From JANSYP01 sp039184415 (GTDB lineage Bacteria > Pseudomonadota > Alphaproteobacteria > Rhodobacterales > Rhodobacteraceae): DNA of 19,010 bases. The notes beneath the pieces were generated by a model. The model saw only the letters and a list, made by a program, of their open reading frames with translations. It was not told the DNA's origin and did not search any database. Made by a program: the position numbers and the translations under genes. Location of the stretch: the NCBI GenBank assembly GCA_039184415.1, contig JBCDBB010000074.1:1-19010 (forward strand). Direction: 5' to 3'. Below are positions 1 through 7,148 of the stretch, one piece after another. Positions within the stretch are counted from its first letter, which is position 1, and every line of letters starts with the position of its first letter.

Positions 1-753
1 GATCGACGCCGCGACCCCGATCGGAAGGGCGAGACAGAAAACGATCGCCATCATGTAGGCAGAGCCGATCAGCGCGACCCCGAGGCCTGCAGCTTCGGGG
101 CGCAGTTCCGACGCGTCCGGTGCGGTGATGAAGGCCCAGTTGAACCGCTTTTCGAGCCGTTCGGACACGACAAGCGCATCCGCTACATCCAGTTGCAGCG
201 GCGTGACGTTGCCATCGAGCTCTGCGGTTTCTCGGGTCACGCGGCCTTTCATGTAACCGTCGATCCGGCCATTGGCGAGAAATTCGTACTCGATGGTCTG
301 CCCGATCAGGGCCGGGTTTGCGATCACGTCTGCCCGCAGACGCCCCTTTGCTTCGCCCGAAATCATGTCCTGTAGAACATCCGCGGTGACGTCGGGGTAC
401 TGCTCCGACAGGTCGTCCGCCAGTTGTTGCAGCGAGTTGTTGATGATCGGGTCGTAGGAAAAGGTCAGGACCTTCGAAATCTCTTCGGGATCGCGGTTGC
501 CGCTGGGATCGAGGACGGTTTCGTCGAGTGTAATGTCCACCTTGATGAAGGTCTGGGTAAAGGCCGGCAGGCCCTGGCTCAGGATCGAGATCAGCAGCAG
601 CAGCAGCGCGGCGACCCCGGTTCCAACCGCGAGCATGCCGTAGAACTTGAACCTGGCCTCGGCCGCATTGCGCCTTTTGGTGCGCTCGCCCAGCTCGAAA
701 AGCGAAGATTTCGTTTTCGGCGCGGCGGGCTCTTGTGCGGTCGCGTCGGTCAT
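1..753 (-). CDS. pstA: Phosphate ABC transporter permease PstA (partial, N-terminal 251 residues)
   Basis: This is one of the two inner-membrane permeases of the high-affinity PstSCAB phosphate importer. The frame is open from the ATG at 753 to the left edge, so the C-terminal part and stop are missing. A hydrophilic N-terminus of about 40 residues is followed by a membrane segment around residues 45-65. A long, probably periplasmic stretch of about 160 residues comes next, then a second membrane segment that begins the transport core near residue 225. A long soluble insertion before the core matches the DUF3333-type N-terminus of alphaproteobacterial PstA. The ATG overlaps the pstC stop by four bases (ATGA), and GGGAG lies eight bases upstream, so the start is well supported. 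pstB, phoU and phoB would be expected beyond the edge but cannot be seen. Confidence 0.93.
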   Translation of the reverse strand, partial: MTDATAQEPAAPKTKSSLFELGERTKRRNAAEARFKFYGMLAVGTGVAALLLLLISILSQGLPAFTQTFIKVDITLDETVLDPSGNRDPEEISKVLTFSYDPIINNSLQQLADDLSEQYPDVTADVLQDMISGEAKGRLRADVIANPALIGQTIEYEFLANGRIDGYMKGRVTRETAELDGNVTPLQLDVADALVVSERLEKRFNWAFITAPDASELRPEAAGLGVALIGSAYMMAIVFCLALPIGVAASI

Positions 754-1949
754 TCGTACTGCTCCCGGTACTTGCGAACGATGTAGAGGGCCAGAACGTT
801 CAGACCCAGCGTGAGAACGAAGAGGGTGATGCCGAGGGCAAAGGCCACGAGAGTTTCCGGCGAAGAGAAATCGGTATCACCGGTGAGTTGTGAGACGATC
901 TTGACCGTCACGGTGGTCATCGCCTCGAACGGATTGAGAGAGAGCTGCGCGGCCGCCCCTGCTCCCATCACGACAATCATGGTCTCACCAATAGCGCGCG
1001 ACGCAGCCAGCAGAATGGCACCCACCACACCCGGCAGCGCGGCGGGCAAGACGACCTGACGGATCGTCTCGGAAGGTGTTGCACCGAGCCCGAGAGAACC
1101 ATCGCGCATCGACTGCGGCACCGCGTTGATGATGTCGTCGGAGAGCGATGACACGAAGGGGATCAGCATCACGCCCATCACGATGCCCGCGGTCATCACC
1201 GAGGAGGAGCTTTCGCCAAACCCGAGCGGCTCGGCAAAGTAGTCTCGCAGCATCGGGCCGACGGTTATCAGCGCGAAAAGTCCGTAAACAATGGTCGGAA
1301 TACCAGCGAGAACCTCGATCGCCGGCTTGGCGAAGGACCGGACCTTCGGTGGCGCGTACTCCGACAGATAGACCGCCGCGAAAAGCCCGATGGGTACGGC
1401 AACCAGCAGCGCGATGAAGCTGACATAGAGCGTACCCCAAAGCAGCGGGAGCATGCCGAGGTCGCTGTTGCCGCGGAAATTGGGTGACCAGGTCGCGCCG
1501 AAAAAGAAGCTCTGCCAGGGATACTGGCTGAAGAACCGACCGGTCTCGAACAGCATCGACAGCACGATTGCGACTGTCGTGAGGACCGCGATCGACGAGG
1601 CCAGGATCAGCAGCGCCTTGACCAGCCCTTCGACAAAGTTCCGGGCGCGGAAGCTCTGAGTGATCTGTCCGAAGGTGACGGTGAAGGCGGCCACGGCGGC
1701 GATGGTGCCGAGGATCACGCCGATCAGGGGCGACGCACCCTCGAAAAACGAGCCGAGAAACGCCCAGAGCACCAAAACGCCCGTGCCGGCCATGAAGGTC
1801 GACAGAGCAACGTTCCAACCGTGGTAGGACAGCAGCGAGTGAAGCGAAGACAGATCACCGCCGGCGGCTGCCGCGGCTTTGTTCCGCCCCACGACATAGC
1901 CGACTGTGCACAGGGCTATGAGAAGGACGAAAAACGACGTTAGCAGCAT
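750..1949 (-). CDS. pstC: Phosphate ABC transporter permease PstC
   Basis: This is the second inner-membrane permease of the Pst phosphate importer. It has 399 residues. Two or three hydrophobic segments (about 1-20, 45-70 and 75-95) precede the conserved permease core. That core starts near residue 165 with the typical run around GLFAAVYLSEYAPP. The cytoplasmic EAA-like loop that docks on PstB is visible near residues 290-330 (LGATPSETIRQVVLPAALPG, then SRAIGETM). From memory, many alphaproteobacterial PstC proteins are longer (about 460-500 residues) because of a larger soluble N-terminal insertion, so this looks like a compact version. GGTGGG lies just before the ATG. It follows pstS by 83 bases that contain a stem-loop and overlaps pstA by four bases. 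Confidence 0.93.
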   Translation of the reverse strand: MLLTSFFVLLIALCTVGYVVGRNKAAAAAGGDLSSLHSLLSYHGWNVALSTFMAGTGVLVLWAFLGSFFEGASPLIGVILGTIAAVAAFTVTFGQITQSFRARNFVEGLVKALLILASSIAVLTTVAIVLSMLFETGRFFSQYPWQSFFFGATWSPNFRGNSDLGMLPLLWGTLYVSFIALLVAVPIGLFAAVYLSEYAPPKVRSFAKPAIEVLAGIPTIVYGLFALITVGPMLRDYFAEPLGFGESSSSVMTAGIVMGVMLIPFVSSLSDDIINAVPQSMRDGSLGLGATPSETIRQVVLPAALPGVVGAILLAASRAIGETMIVVMGAGAAAQLSLNPFEAMTTVTVKIVSQLTGDTDFSSPETLVAFALGITLFVLTLGLNVLALYIVRKYREQYE

Positions 1950-1981
1950 GTTCCCACCACTGACTATTCCGAGACGTGATC

Positions 1982-2009
1982 GGGACGGCCCGGAAGACCG
2001 CGCCGTCCC
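1982..2009 (-). terminator. Intercistronic stem-loop between pstS and pstC
   Basis: An 8-bp perfect inverted repeat, GGGACGGC at 1982-1989 and GCCGTCCC at 2002-2009, encloses a 12-base loop. It lies 23 bases past the pstS stop and 32 bases before the pstC start. No T-run follows on the minus strand, so it is more likely a partial attenuator or an mRNA 3'-end stabiliser than a full terminator. This placement fits the need for far more binding protein than permease. The function is inferred from position. Confidence 0.5.
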
Positions 2010-2032
2010 ATGGTACTAGGCGGGGATACGGC

Positions 2033-3073
2033 TCAGGAGCCCGAGCCCATGGTCACTTCACTGGCAACAGCTTCCTGCGTGGAGGCCAACTCGGGGTCGG
2101 AGACGAGGCCATACTGGGCAAGCGGTCCGCTCGGTCCGGCGACCGCATCAGAGACGAAGAATTCGACATACTCTTTCAGGCCGTCGATCTCACCCATGTG
2201 CGCTTTCTTGACGTAGAAGAAGAGCGGGCGCGACACCGGGTATTCGCCGGAGGAAATCGTCTCGGTCGATGGTGCGACGTCGGACATGGTCGCAACCTTC
2301 AGTGTCGCGGTATTGTTTTCGTAGAATGCCAGGCCGAAAACACCCACGCCGTTGCTGTTCGCGTCGATACGCGCCAGCGTTTCCGTGTAGTCGCCATCGA
2401 TGTCCACGGACACGCCATCGGTGCGCACTGCCATGCACTTGCCTTCAGCTGTGTCCTCGTCCACGCCTGCGTCGAGCATAGCCTGGAACGCACCGCTTTC
2501 TTCGCAGCCGACGAGGAGAACTTTTTCCTCAAACACTTCACGGGTGCCGTGCTTGGTTCCCGGGATGTAGGCTGCGATTTCGACGTCCGGGAGCGATGCA
2601 TCAACTTCGGACCATTTGGTCAAGGTGTTGGGAACCAGTTCGCCATCCTTGAAGTGCTCGCCAGCCAGAGCCGTGTACCACTGCTCCTCGGTGAAGGCGG
2701 TGAATTCGGGGCCGTCGATCTGGCTGGCGAACACGATGCCATCATAGCCGATGCGGACTTCCATAATTTCGGTCACGCCGTTTGCAGCACAGGCTTCAAC
2801 CTCGCCGCCGCGGATCTGACGCGAGGCGTTTGCAATATCGATGGTGTTCGGGCCGACGCCTTCGCAGAATTTCTTAAGGCCTGCCGAGGACCCGCCGGAT
2901 TCGACGACCGGCGTGGGGTAGTCGAAGTTTTCGCCGAATGCCTCGGCAACGATGGAGGCATAGGGCAGAACGGTCGACGAGCCCGCGACGGAAACTTGGT
3001 CGCGCGCCGCGCCCGCTGTCGCAGACATCGCCGTGATCGCCAGAAGAGAGGCGGTCAGTTTCACAAAGGACAT
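2033..3073 (-). CDS. pstS: Periplasmic phosphate-binding protein PstS
   Basis: This is the high-affinity periplasmic phosphate receptor that delivers phosphate to PstCA. It has 346 residues. A signal peptide covers about residues 1-23 (KLTASLLAITAMSATAGAA, with cleavage near ARD). The mature protein begins with the PstS hallmark VAGSSTVLPYA, followed by ESGGSSAGLKKF (near 58-69) and NASRQI (82-87). The GTKHGTREVFEE segment (about 172-183) carries the arginine and serine/threonine-type ligands expected in the second lobe. Several cysteines (70, 95 and later ones) probably form disulfides. AAGGAG lies six bases before the ATG. A Pho box starts 80 bases upstream, so strong induction by phosphate limitation through PhoB is expected. 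Confidence 0.95.
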   Translation of the reverse strand: MSFVKLTASLLAITAMSATAGAARDQVSVAGSSTVLPYASIVAEAFGENFDYPTPVVESGGSSAGLKKFCEGVGPNTIDIANASRQIRGGEVEACAANGVTEIMEVRIGYDGIVFASQIDGPEFTAFTEEQWYTALAGEHFKDGELVPNTLTKWSEVDASLPDVEIAAYIPGTKHGTREVFEEKVLLVGCEESGAFQAMLDAGVDEDTAEGKCMAVRTDGVSVDIDGDYTETLARIDANSNGVGVFGLAFYENNTATLKVATMSDVAPSTETISSGEYPVSRPLFFYVKKAHMGEIDGLKEYVEFFVSDAVAGPSGPLAQYGLVSDPELASTQEAVASEVTMGSGS

Positions 3074-3127
3074 TGTGTGCTCCTTGTTGGGATTGGATGG
3101 GCCGATCCCCCAAGAACGACCCTTGCC

Positions 3128-3140
3128 GCGGGTTACCCGC
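3128..3140. promoter_or_regulatory. Short palindrome between Pho box and pstS
   Basis: GCGGGT and ACCCGC flank a single central base, giving a perfect 6+6 inverted repeat. It lies 12 bases downstream of the last Pho-box unit in the pstS direction, close to where a -10 element or transcription start would be. It could be a binding site or the foot of a leader hairpin. No function can be assigned from sequence alone. Confidence 0.3.
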
Positions 3141-3152
3141 TCTCGCTGCTGC

Positions 3153-3185
3153 TTTTGTGACAGTCTTGAAACGGAAATATGACAA
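3153..3185 (-). promoter_or_regulatory. Pho box (PhoB-binding repeats) upstream of pstS
   Basis: Read on the minus strand from 3185 down to 3153 there are three consecutive 11-base units: TTGTCATATTT, CCGTTTCAAGA and CTGTCACAAAA. The outer two match the CTGTCAT-N4 PhoB half-site closely and are in phase 22 bases apart; the middle unit is degenerate. The box lies between the end of phoR (3221) and the pstS ATG (3073), with a leader of about 80 bases. A good -10 hexamer is not obvious downstream, so the exact transcription start is uncertain. Confidence 0.75.
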
Positions 3186-3220
3186 TTAACGAATTCATCG
3201 CGCGCAATGGCGCAGCGGGA

Positions 3221-4285
3221 TCAGGCCTGGGCAATTACCACTGCAAAGCGGCTGCCACGTCCGGGCTCGCTGTCGATCTTCAACCGTCCGCGGTGTCTGT
3301 TGACGATATGCTTGACGATCGCCAGCCCAAGCCCGGTCCCGCCGAGGTCCCGCGATCTGTGACTGTCCGCGCGGTAGAACCGTTCTGTCAGACGATGAAG
3401 ATGGATCGCGTCGATCCCCTGCCCGAAATCCTCGACCGACGCCTCATAGGCCGGACCGCGCAGCATCGGATCATGCGCAAGCCGTTGCAGCGAAAACCGC
3501 ACGGAACCACCGCTTGCACCGTACTTGATCGCGTTTTCCGCAAGGTTCGTGAAAACCTGCATCAACTGGTCCTGATCACCCAGCACGGGGCCGGCGGGAA
3601 CCTCCAGATCAAGGTCGAGCCGGACATCCGCGCTCTGGGCGAGGGGACCAAGGGACAGAGCGACCGACTTCAGGATGTCGACGAGATCGGCACGCGTCTT
3701 CGGGCGCACGCGTTCTTCGCTCTCTACCCGCGAGAGCGACAGCAGATCGAGCACCAGCCGGTTCATCCGTGCGGCTTCGTTCTCCATCGTTTCCAAGAAT
3801 CTATCGCGCGCCTCTGGATCATCACGCGCCGGGCCGCGCAGCGTTTCGATGAACCCGATCAATGCCGTCAAGGGCGTCCGCAGTTCGTGGCTGACATTGG
3901 CCACGAAATCGCGGCGCATCTGCCCTGCCGCTTCGAGCGAGGATGTATCCTCTAGATACACCATCACGCCATGGCGCCCCCCCAGCGGCATCGGTGCGCA
4001 GGCGGCGCGGAACACCGTGTCCTGAGCGTGGTCTGAGACCGCAAAGCGCGTTTCCTGACGTGTGCCCTCGCGCAACACGCCGGCAACCGCATCGATCACA
4101 TCCGGATTGCGCAGAACCGTGAGAAAGTGCCGCCCGACAAGGTCGCTGCCGCCGAAGGTGGCCACCGCCGCCGGGCTGAGCGCGAGCACGCGCTCGTCCG
4201 GACCGATCATGATAACCGGCTGCGGCATCCCTTCGGCCATTGCTGCGATCACTTCGGCAATCGCCGGGTCGACAAGCTCTGCCAT
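3221..4285 (-). CDS. phoR: Phosphate regulon sensor histidine kinase PhoR
   Basis: This is the sensor kinase partner of PhoB. From the ATG at 4285 it has 354 residues. A PAS-like domain occupies about 10-115. The HisKA dimerisation domain has the phospho-acceptor H133 in FVANVSHELRTPLTALIGF. The HATPase_c domain shows the N-box (N251 in AENAIKYG), DFGQGI (286-291), the F-box ERFYR (301-305) and GGTGLGLAI (315-323). I see no transmembrane segment, so the kinase appears cytosolic and probably reads phosphate status through Pst and PhoU. The frame is also open from a GTG at 4327, but the ATG at 4285 has GGGAG seven bases upstream and is preferred. It leads into pstS, with the Pho box in the gap between them. 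Confidence 0.9.
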   Translation of the reverse strand: MAELVDPAIAEVIAAMAEGMPQPVIMIGPDERVLALSPAAVATFGGSDLVGRHFLTVLRNPDVIDAVAGVLREGTRQETRFAVSDHAQDTVFRAACAPMPLGGRHGVMVYLEDTSSLEAAGQMRRDFVANVSHELRTPLTALIGFIETLRGPARDDPEARDRFLETMENEAARMNRLVLDLLSLSRVESEERVRPKTRADLVDILKSVALSLGPLAQSADVRLDLDLEVPAGPVLGDQDQLMQVFTNLAENAIKYGASGGSVRFSLQRLAHDPMLRGPAYEASVEDFGQGIDAIHLHRLTERFYRADSHRSRDLGGTGLGLAIVKHIVNRHRGRLKIDSEPGRGSRFAVVIAQA

Positions 4286-4310
4286 CACGACACTCCCCGA
4301 AACTGAGTTC

Positions 4311-4327
4311 GTGGAAATAATTCCCAC
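4311..4327. promoter_or_regulatory. Imperfect palindrome in the phoR leader
   Basis: GTGGAAAT and ATTCCCAC flank one central base, matching at seven of eight arm positions. It lies 26 bases upstream of the preferred phoR start and overlaps the alternative GTG start. It may be an operator or chance; the AT-rich centre within a GC-rich genome suggests promoter DNA. Confidence 0.25.
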
Positions 4328-4378
4328 AATTGAATGGCTCTAATTTCCAAAAAGCCTGCCGGCCGGATACGAATTGAT

Positions 4379-4411
4379 AACACTTTCAGTAAAATTGTTT
4401 TCGGGTGACAA
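4379..4411 (-). promoter_or_regulatory. Possible degenerate Pho box upstream of phoR
   Basis: On the minus strand TTGTCAC (4411-4405) is followed exactly 22 bases later by CTGAAAG (4389-4383), the same phase as the two good units of the pstS Pho box. The distance to the phoR start (about 94 bases) is similar to that at pstS. The second unit matches only in part, so this is tentative. If real, it implies autoregulation of phoR. Confidence 0.3.
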
Positions 4412-4413
4412 CT

Positions 4414-4430
4414 ACTGGCGCCGTGCCAGT
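4414..4430 (+). promoter_or_regulatory. Small leader hairpin before the orphan gene at 4450
   Basis: ACTGGC (4414-4419) and GCCAGT (4425-4430) form a perfect 6-bp stem with a 5-base loop. It ends five bases before the GGAGG ribosome-binding site of the next gene and overlaps the palindrome GTGTACAC. It could affect translation initiation or bind a regulator. Function is inferred only from location. Confidence 0.3.
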
Positions 4431-4449
4431 GTACACGGAGGTTATTAGA

Positions 4450-4830
4450 GTGAGTATTCCCCTTACCCTGGAAATCTGTTCCGGCAAGAAAGACGAAAAA
4501 ACCTGCGGTCGTTCGTCTTTCCCAATTCAGTCTGCCGGCGTCCTTTACACCAGCTTTGACGACTTCGGGACCCATATGGTTCGCAAGCTTGCGCCCCAAT
4601 CGGTCCTTTCGCCTCTTTTTTCCGACCGTTTCGATTGCATCGATGTTGGCCGTTGCCTGGCAACGGCCGAATTCGCCGGACGGTTCTGCGTCCTGGCCGA
4701 AACGTTGCCAAATACAGCGATGGTGCAGCGCGAATTGGAGCGTCAGTTTCCCAGTCTCGATCTGCGCGTGATCAGCCATGAGGATGCACGCGCTGAGGTT
4801 AGTCCAGAACCGTGTCAAGCGCTTGCCTGA
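4450..4830 (+). CDS. Small conserved-looking protein with receiver-like fold pattern
   Basis: A 126-residue protein of unknown function, divergent from phoR. A GTG start at 4450 is chosen because a strong GGAGG sits eight bases upstream; the ATG at 4405 has no such site. From about residue 28 the sequence alternates strands and helices: VLYTSF, a helix through THMVRKL, SVLSPL, a helix through CIDVGRCLATAEF, RFCVLAETLP, a helix through MVQRELERQF, and LDLRVI. This resembles the second half of a response-regulator receiver domain. The position expected for the phospho-acceptor Asp reads Ser-Pro, so it would be a non-phosphorylated pseudo-receiver. That is an inference from pattern, not a recognised match. 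Its 3' end overlaps the convergent PLP-enzyme gene by 32 bases. Confidence 0.7.
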   Translation: MSIPLTLEICSGKKDEKTCGRSSFPIQSAGVLYTSFDDFGTHMVRKLAPQSVLSPLFSDRFDCIDVGRCLATAEFAGRFCVLAETLPNTAMVQRELERQFPSLDLRVISHEDARAEVSPEPCQALA

Positions 4831-5971
4831 CCTCTTTGAGGACAATCTCGGCAGGTTCGATCCCAACGGATACCCGGAACATCCCTTGGCCGATGCCCAG
4901 GCCTTCGCGGGCTTGAGGGCTCAGCCCGCGGTGCGAGGATGAGGCCGGGTGCGACAGCATCGTGGCGACGTCGCCAAGGGTCGGCGCGAACGGCAAACTC
5001 GGTGACGCTTTCACGAAACGGTTCGCAGCTCCGCGGCCGCCTTTGAGTGTGAAGCTCACCATAGTGCCGTACACGCCGCCCAGGATTTTCGCGGCGCGGT
5101 CATGGTCGGGGTGATCGCGCCGACCCGGATAAAGAACGCTCTCCACAGCCGAATGCGAGGCCAACAGATTGGACAGATCGGCCGCGGTCGCGCTCGCGCG
5201 GGTATGGCGCAGTTCGAACGTGTAGAGTCCGCGTTCGGCCATCCAGCAATCATAGGGGCTTGGCGTCAGCCCATAGGTAATCGCAGCCGTCTGAACCGCT
5301 TGACGCAAACCCGGATCGCGCGTGGCCACATATCCAAGCGTTACGTCGGAATGCCCTGCCAGAAGCTTGGTGACGGAGTGCAGCACAATGTCTGCTCCGG
5401 CCTCCCAGGCACAGAATCCCAACGGCGTGGTGAAGGTGTTGTCTATGACGCAGAGCACTCCCGCCTCTTGTGCAAGTGCAAGAATCCCAGAGATATCTGC
5501 GACCCGGAGCGTTGGGTTCGAGACCACCTCGACCAGGATCATCCGCGTTTCCGGACGCAGTGCCGCGCGCATGGCATCGGCGTCGGTCGGGTCGGCAAAG
5601 CTTGTCTCGATCCCCCACCGCGGCAGGTCCTCGCGCAGCATGCGCAGGGAACGACCATAGAGCTGATCTGCCCCGATCACGTGGTCGCCTGATTTGAGAC
5701 AGCCTAGGACCACCGCGCTGACCGCCGCCATGCCGGAGCCGACCATCAGCCCCCTCTCAGCCCCTTCCAGGCCGTCGATCTTTTGCGCCAGCAGATCCGC
5801 GTTCGGATGGCCCTCGCGGCCATAGGTATAGCCCCGGGCGCGGCCCTCATACTGCGCATCCAGCGCATCGGGACTGTCCGATGCGTAAACGACCGAGGGT
5901 TGCAACGGCGTCACGACCGCGCGACTGACGCTTTCGGGCCAGGATGTGCGGCGGACGGTCGTGCCGGTCAT
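4799..5971 (-). CDS. Cys/Met metabolism PLP-dependent enzyme (trans-sulfuration family)
   Basis: A 390-residue member of the cystathionine gamma-synthase / beta-lyase / gamma-lyase family, PLP fold type I, cytosolic. The PLP lysine is K202 in HSVTKLLAGHSDVTLG. The cofactor-ring tyrosine is Y105 (DQLYG) and the pyridine-binding aspartate is D177 (IDNTFTTPLG). The YTYGREGHPN segment near 49-57 corresponds to the phosphate-binding Tyr/Arg of the neighbouring subunit. The exact reaction (beta-lyase, gamma-lyase or gamma-synthase) cannot be fixed from motifs. The frame stays open upstream, but the ATG at 5971 overlaps the preceding stop as ATGA with GGAG just before it, so this start is chosen. 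It is the last gene of the yicC-gmk run. Confidence 0.88.
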   Translation of the reverse strand: MTGTTVRRTSWPESVSRAVVTPLQPSVVYASDSPDALDAQYEGRARGYTYGREGHPNADLLAQKIDGLEGAERGLMVGSGMAAVSAVVLGCLKSGDHVIGADQLYGRSLRMLREDLPRWGIETSFADPTDADAMRAALRPETRMILVEVVSNPTLRVADISGILALAQEAGVLCVIDNTFTTPLGFCAWEAGADIVLHSVTKLLAGHSDVTLGYVATRDPGLRQAVQTAAITYGLTPSPYDCWMAERGLYTFELRHTRASATAADLSNLLASHSAVESVLYPGRRDHPDHDRAAKILGGVYGTMVSFTLKGGRGAANRFVKASPSLPFAPTLGDVATMLSHPASSSHRGLSPQAREGLGIGQGMFRVSVGIEPAEIVLKEVRQALDTVLD

Positions 5972-6495
5972 GTCTCCGCCAGCCCGGCCTTGTAGCGGCG
6001 GAAGTTGCTCTGGTAGCGTTTTGCGGTTTCCAGCAATCCAGCAATCTGAGCCTCGGATAGCTGACGCACGACCTTGCCGGGAGTGCCCATCACGAGGCTG
6101 CCCTCCGGGATCTCCTTGCCCTCGGTGATCAGTGCGCCGGCGCCGATCAGGCAATACCGTCCGATCCGCGCCCCGTTCAGGATCGTGGCCCCCATCCCGA
6201 TGAGGGCCTGCTCACCGATCTTGCAGCCATGGAGCATCACCTTGTGCCCGATGGTACAGTTGCGGCCGATCTCCATGGGAAATCCGGGGTCGGTATGCAG
6301 AACACAGTTTTCCTGGATGTTACTGCCCTGCCCCACCCGGATCTCTTCATTGTCGCCGCGCAGGGTGCAGCCGAACCAAATGCTGGCGTCTTCTTCCAAG
6401 ACCACATTCCCGATCACATTCGCGTCCGGAGCCACCCAGTAATTACCGCTATCGGGGAATTGCGGGGCAACGCCGTCGAGCGTGTAAATCGTCAT
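5968..6495 (-). CDS. Gamma-carbonic-anhydrase-family hexapeptide-repeat protein
   Basis: A 175-residue left-handed beta-helix protein of the gamma-CA-like family (YrdA/PaaY/CaiE group). Hexapeptide repeats run from about residue 24 to 140. The three metal-ligand histidines are present as H67 (NCVLHTD), H84 (TIGHKVML) and H89 (MLHG), so a trimeric zinc-binding site is expected. R46, D48 and Q61 are in the usual positions around it. Members of this group often show little or no carbonic anhydrase activity, so the reaction stays open. The C-terminal helix (about 145-175) is typical. It overlaps gmk upstream and the PLP enzyme downstream by four bases each, so the three are almost certainly co-translated. 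GGAG precedes the ATG. Confidence 0.9.
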   Translation of the reverse strand: MTIYTLDGVAPQFPDSGNYWVAPDANVIGNVVLEEDASIWFGCTLRGDNEEIRVGQGSNIQENCVLHTDPGFPMEIGRNCTIGHKVMLHGCKIGEQALIGMGATILNGARIGRYCLIGAGALITEGKEIPEGSLVMGTPGKVVRQLSEAQIAGLLETAKRYQSNFRRYKAGLAET

Positions 6496-7142
6496 GCGTT
6501 TTCTCCGAAGCTTTCGAATTCCGTATTGAGCGCGCGCACTCGGTCGTTCAGGCCGACTTGACGAGAGCGCTTCAATCGCTCGGCAACGATGATCGCGCGC
6601 AGACGTTTTTCGGTTTCATCGAGATCGGTGTTCACCAGTACATAGTCATATTCGGCCCAGTGACTGATTTCATCCCGCGATCGGGTCATGCGATGGGCGA
6701 TGGTTTCAGGACTGTCCTGTGCGCGGGTCTGAAGGCGCCGCTCCAGCTCTGCAATCGAAGGCGGAAGGACGAAAATCGACACAACATCCTCCGCCCGAAC
6801 GGAGTTGCGGATCTGCTGGCCGCCCTGCCAGTCGATGTCAAAGAGCACATCGGCGCCCTCGTCGAGCGCCGAGAGCACTGGCGCCTTGGGCGAGCCGTAG
6901 CGATTTCCAAAGACCTCGGCATGCTCGAGCAAATCGTTCGACGCGGCCATCGCCTCGAACTCCGGCGCGCTGATGAAATGGTACTCGCGCCCATGTTCCT
7001 CGCCCGGACGCGGTTCCCGCGTTGTCGCCGAAACGGAAAAGCGGATCTCCGGATCCCAGACACGAAGCCGCCGGGCCAGCGTCGATTTTCCCGCGCCCGA
7101 GGGCGAGGAGAGAATGATCAGCAAGCCCCGGCGCTCGGCCAT
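6492..7142 (-). CDS. gmk: Guanylate kinase
   Basis: Essential enzyme that phosphorylates GMP to GDP with ATP in purine nucleotide metabolism. It has 216 residues, close to the usual length. The P-loop is SPSGAGKST (13-21). The GMP-binding region follows with SATTREPRPGEEHGREYHF (38-56), and ILFDIDWQGG-like residues appear in VLFDIDWQGGQQI (about 100-112). The lid region is around SRDEISHWAEYDYVLVN. GGAG lies nine bases before the ATG, overlapping the end of yicC. The yicC-gmk pairing is common in alphaproteobacteria. Confidence 0.97.
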   Translation of the reverse strand: MAERRGLLIILSSPSGAGKSTLARRLRVWDPEIRFSVSATTREPRPGEEHGREYHFISAPEFEAMAASNDLLEHAEVFGNRYGSPKAPVLSALDEGADVLFDIDWQGGQQIRNSVRAEDVVSIFVLPPSIAELERRLQTRAQDSPETIAHRMTRSRDEISHWAEYDYVLVNTDLDETEKRLRAIIVAERLKRSRQVGLNDRVRALNTEFESFGENA

Positions 7143-7148
7143 AAACGG

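Noticed and set aside
985..1818. Long alternative minus-strand frame within pstC
   Set aside because: Arg/His/Pro-rich translation with no motifs, entirely within the real permease frame.
1976..3160. Long open frame on the plus strand opposite pstS
   Set aside because: It is antisense to a well-supported gene with signal peptide, motifs and ribosome-binding site; high-GC codon bias keeps the opposite frame open. The product has no recognisable domain.
4816..4825. 10-base palindrome near the convergent junction at 4800-4830
   Set aside because: A self-complementary 10-mer without loop does not make a terminator hairpin, and it lies in coding sequence of both genes.
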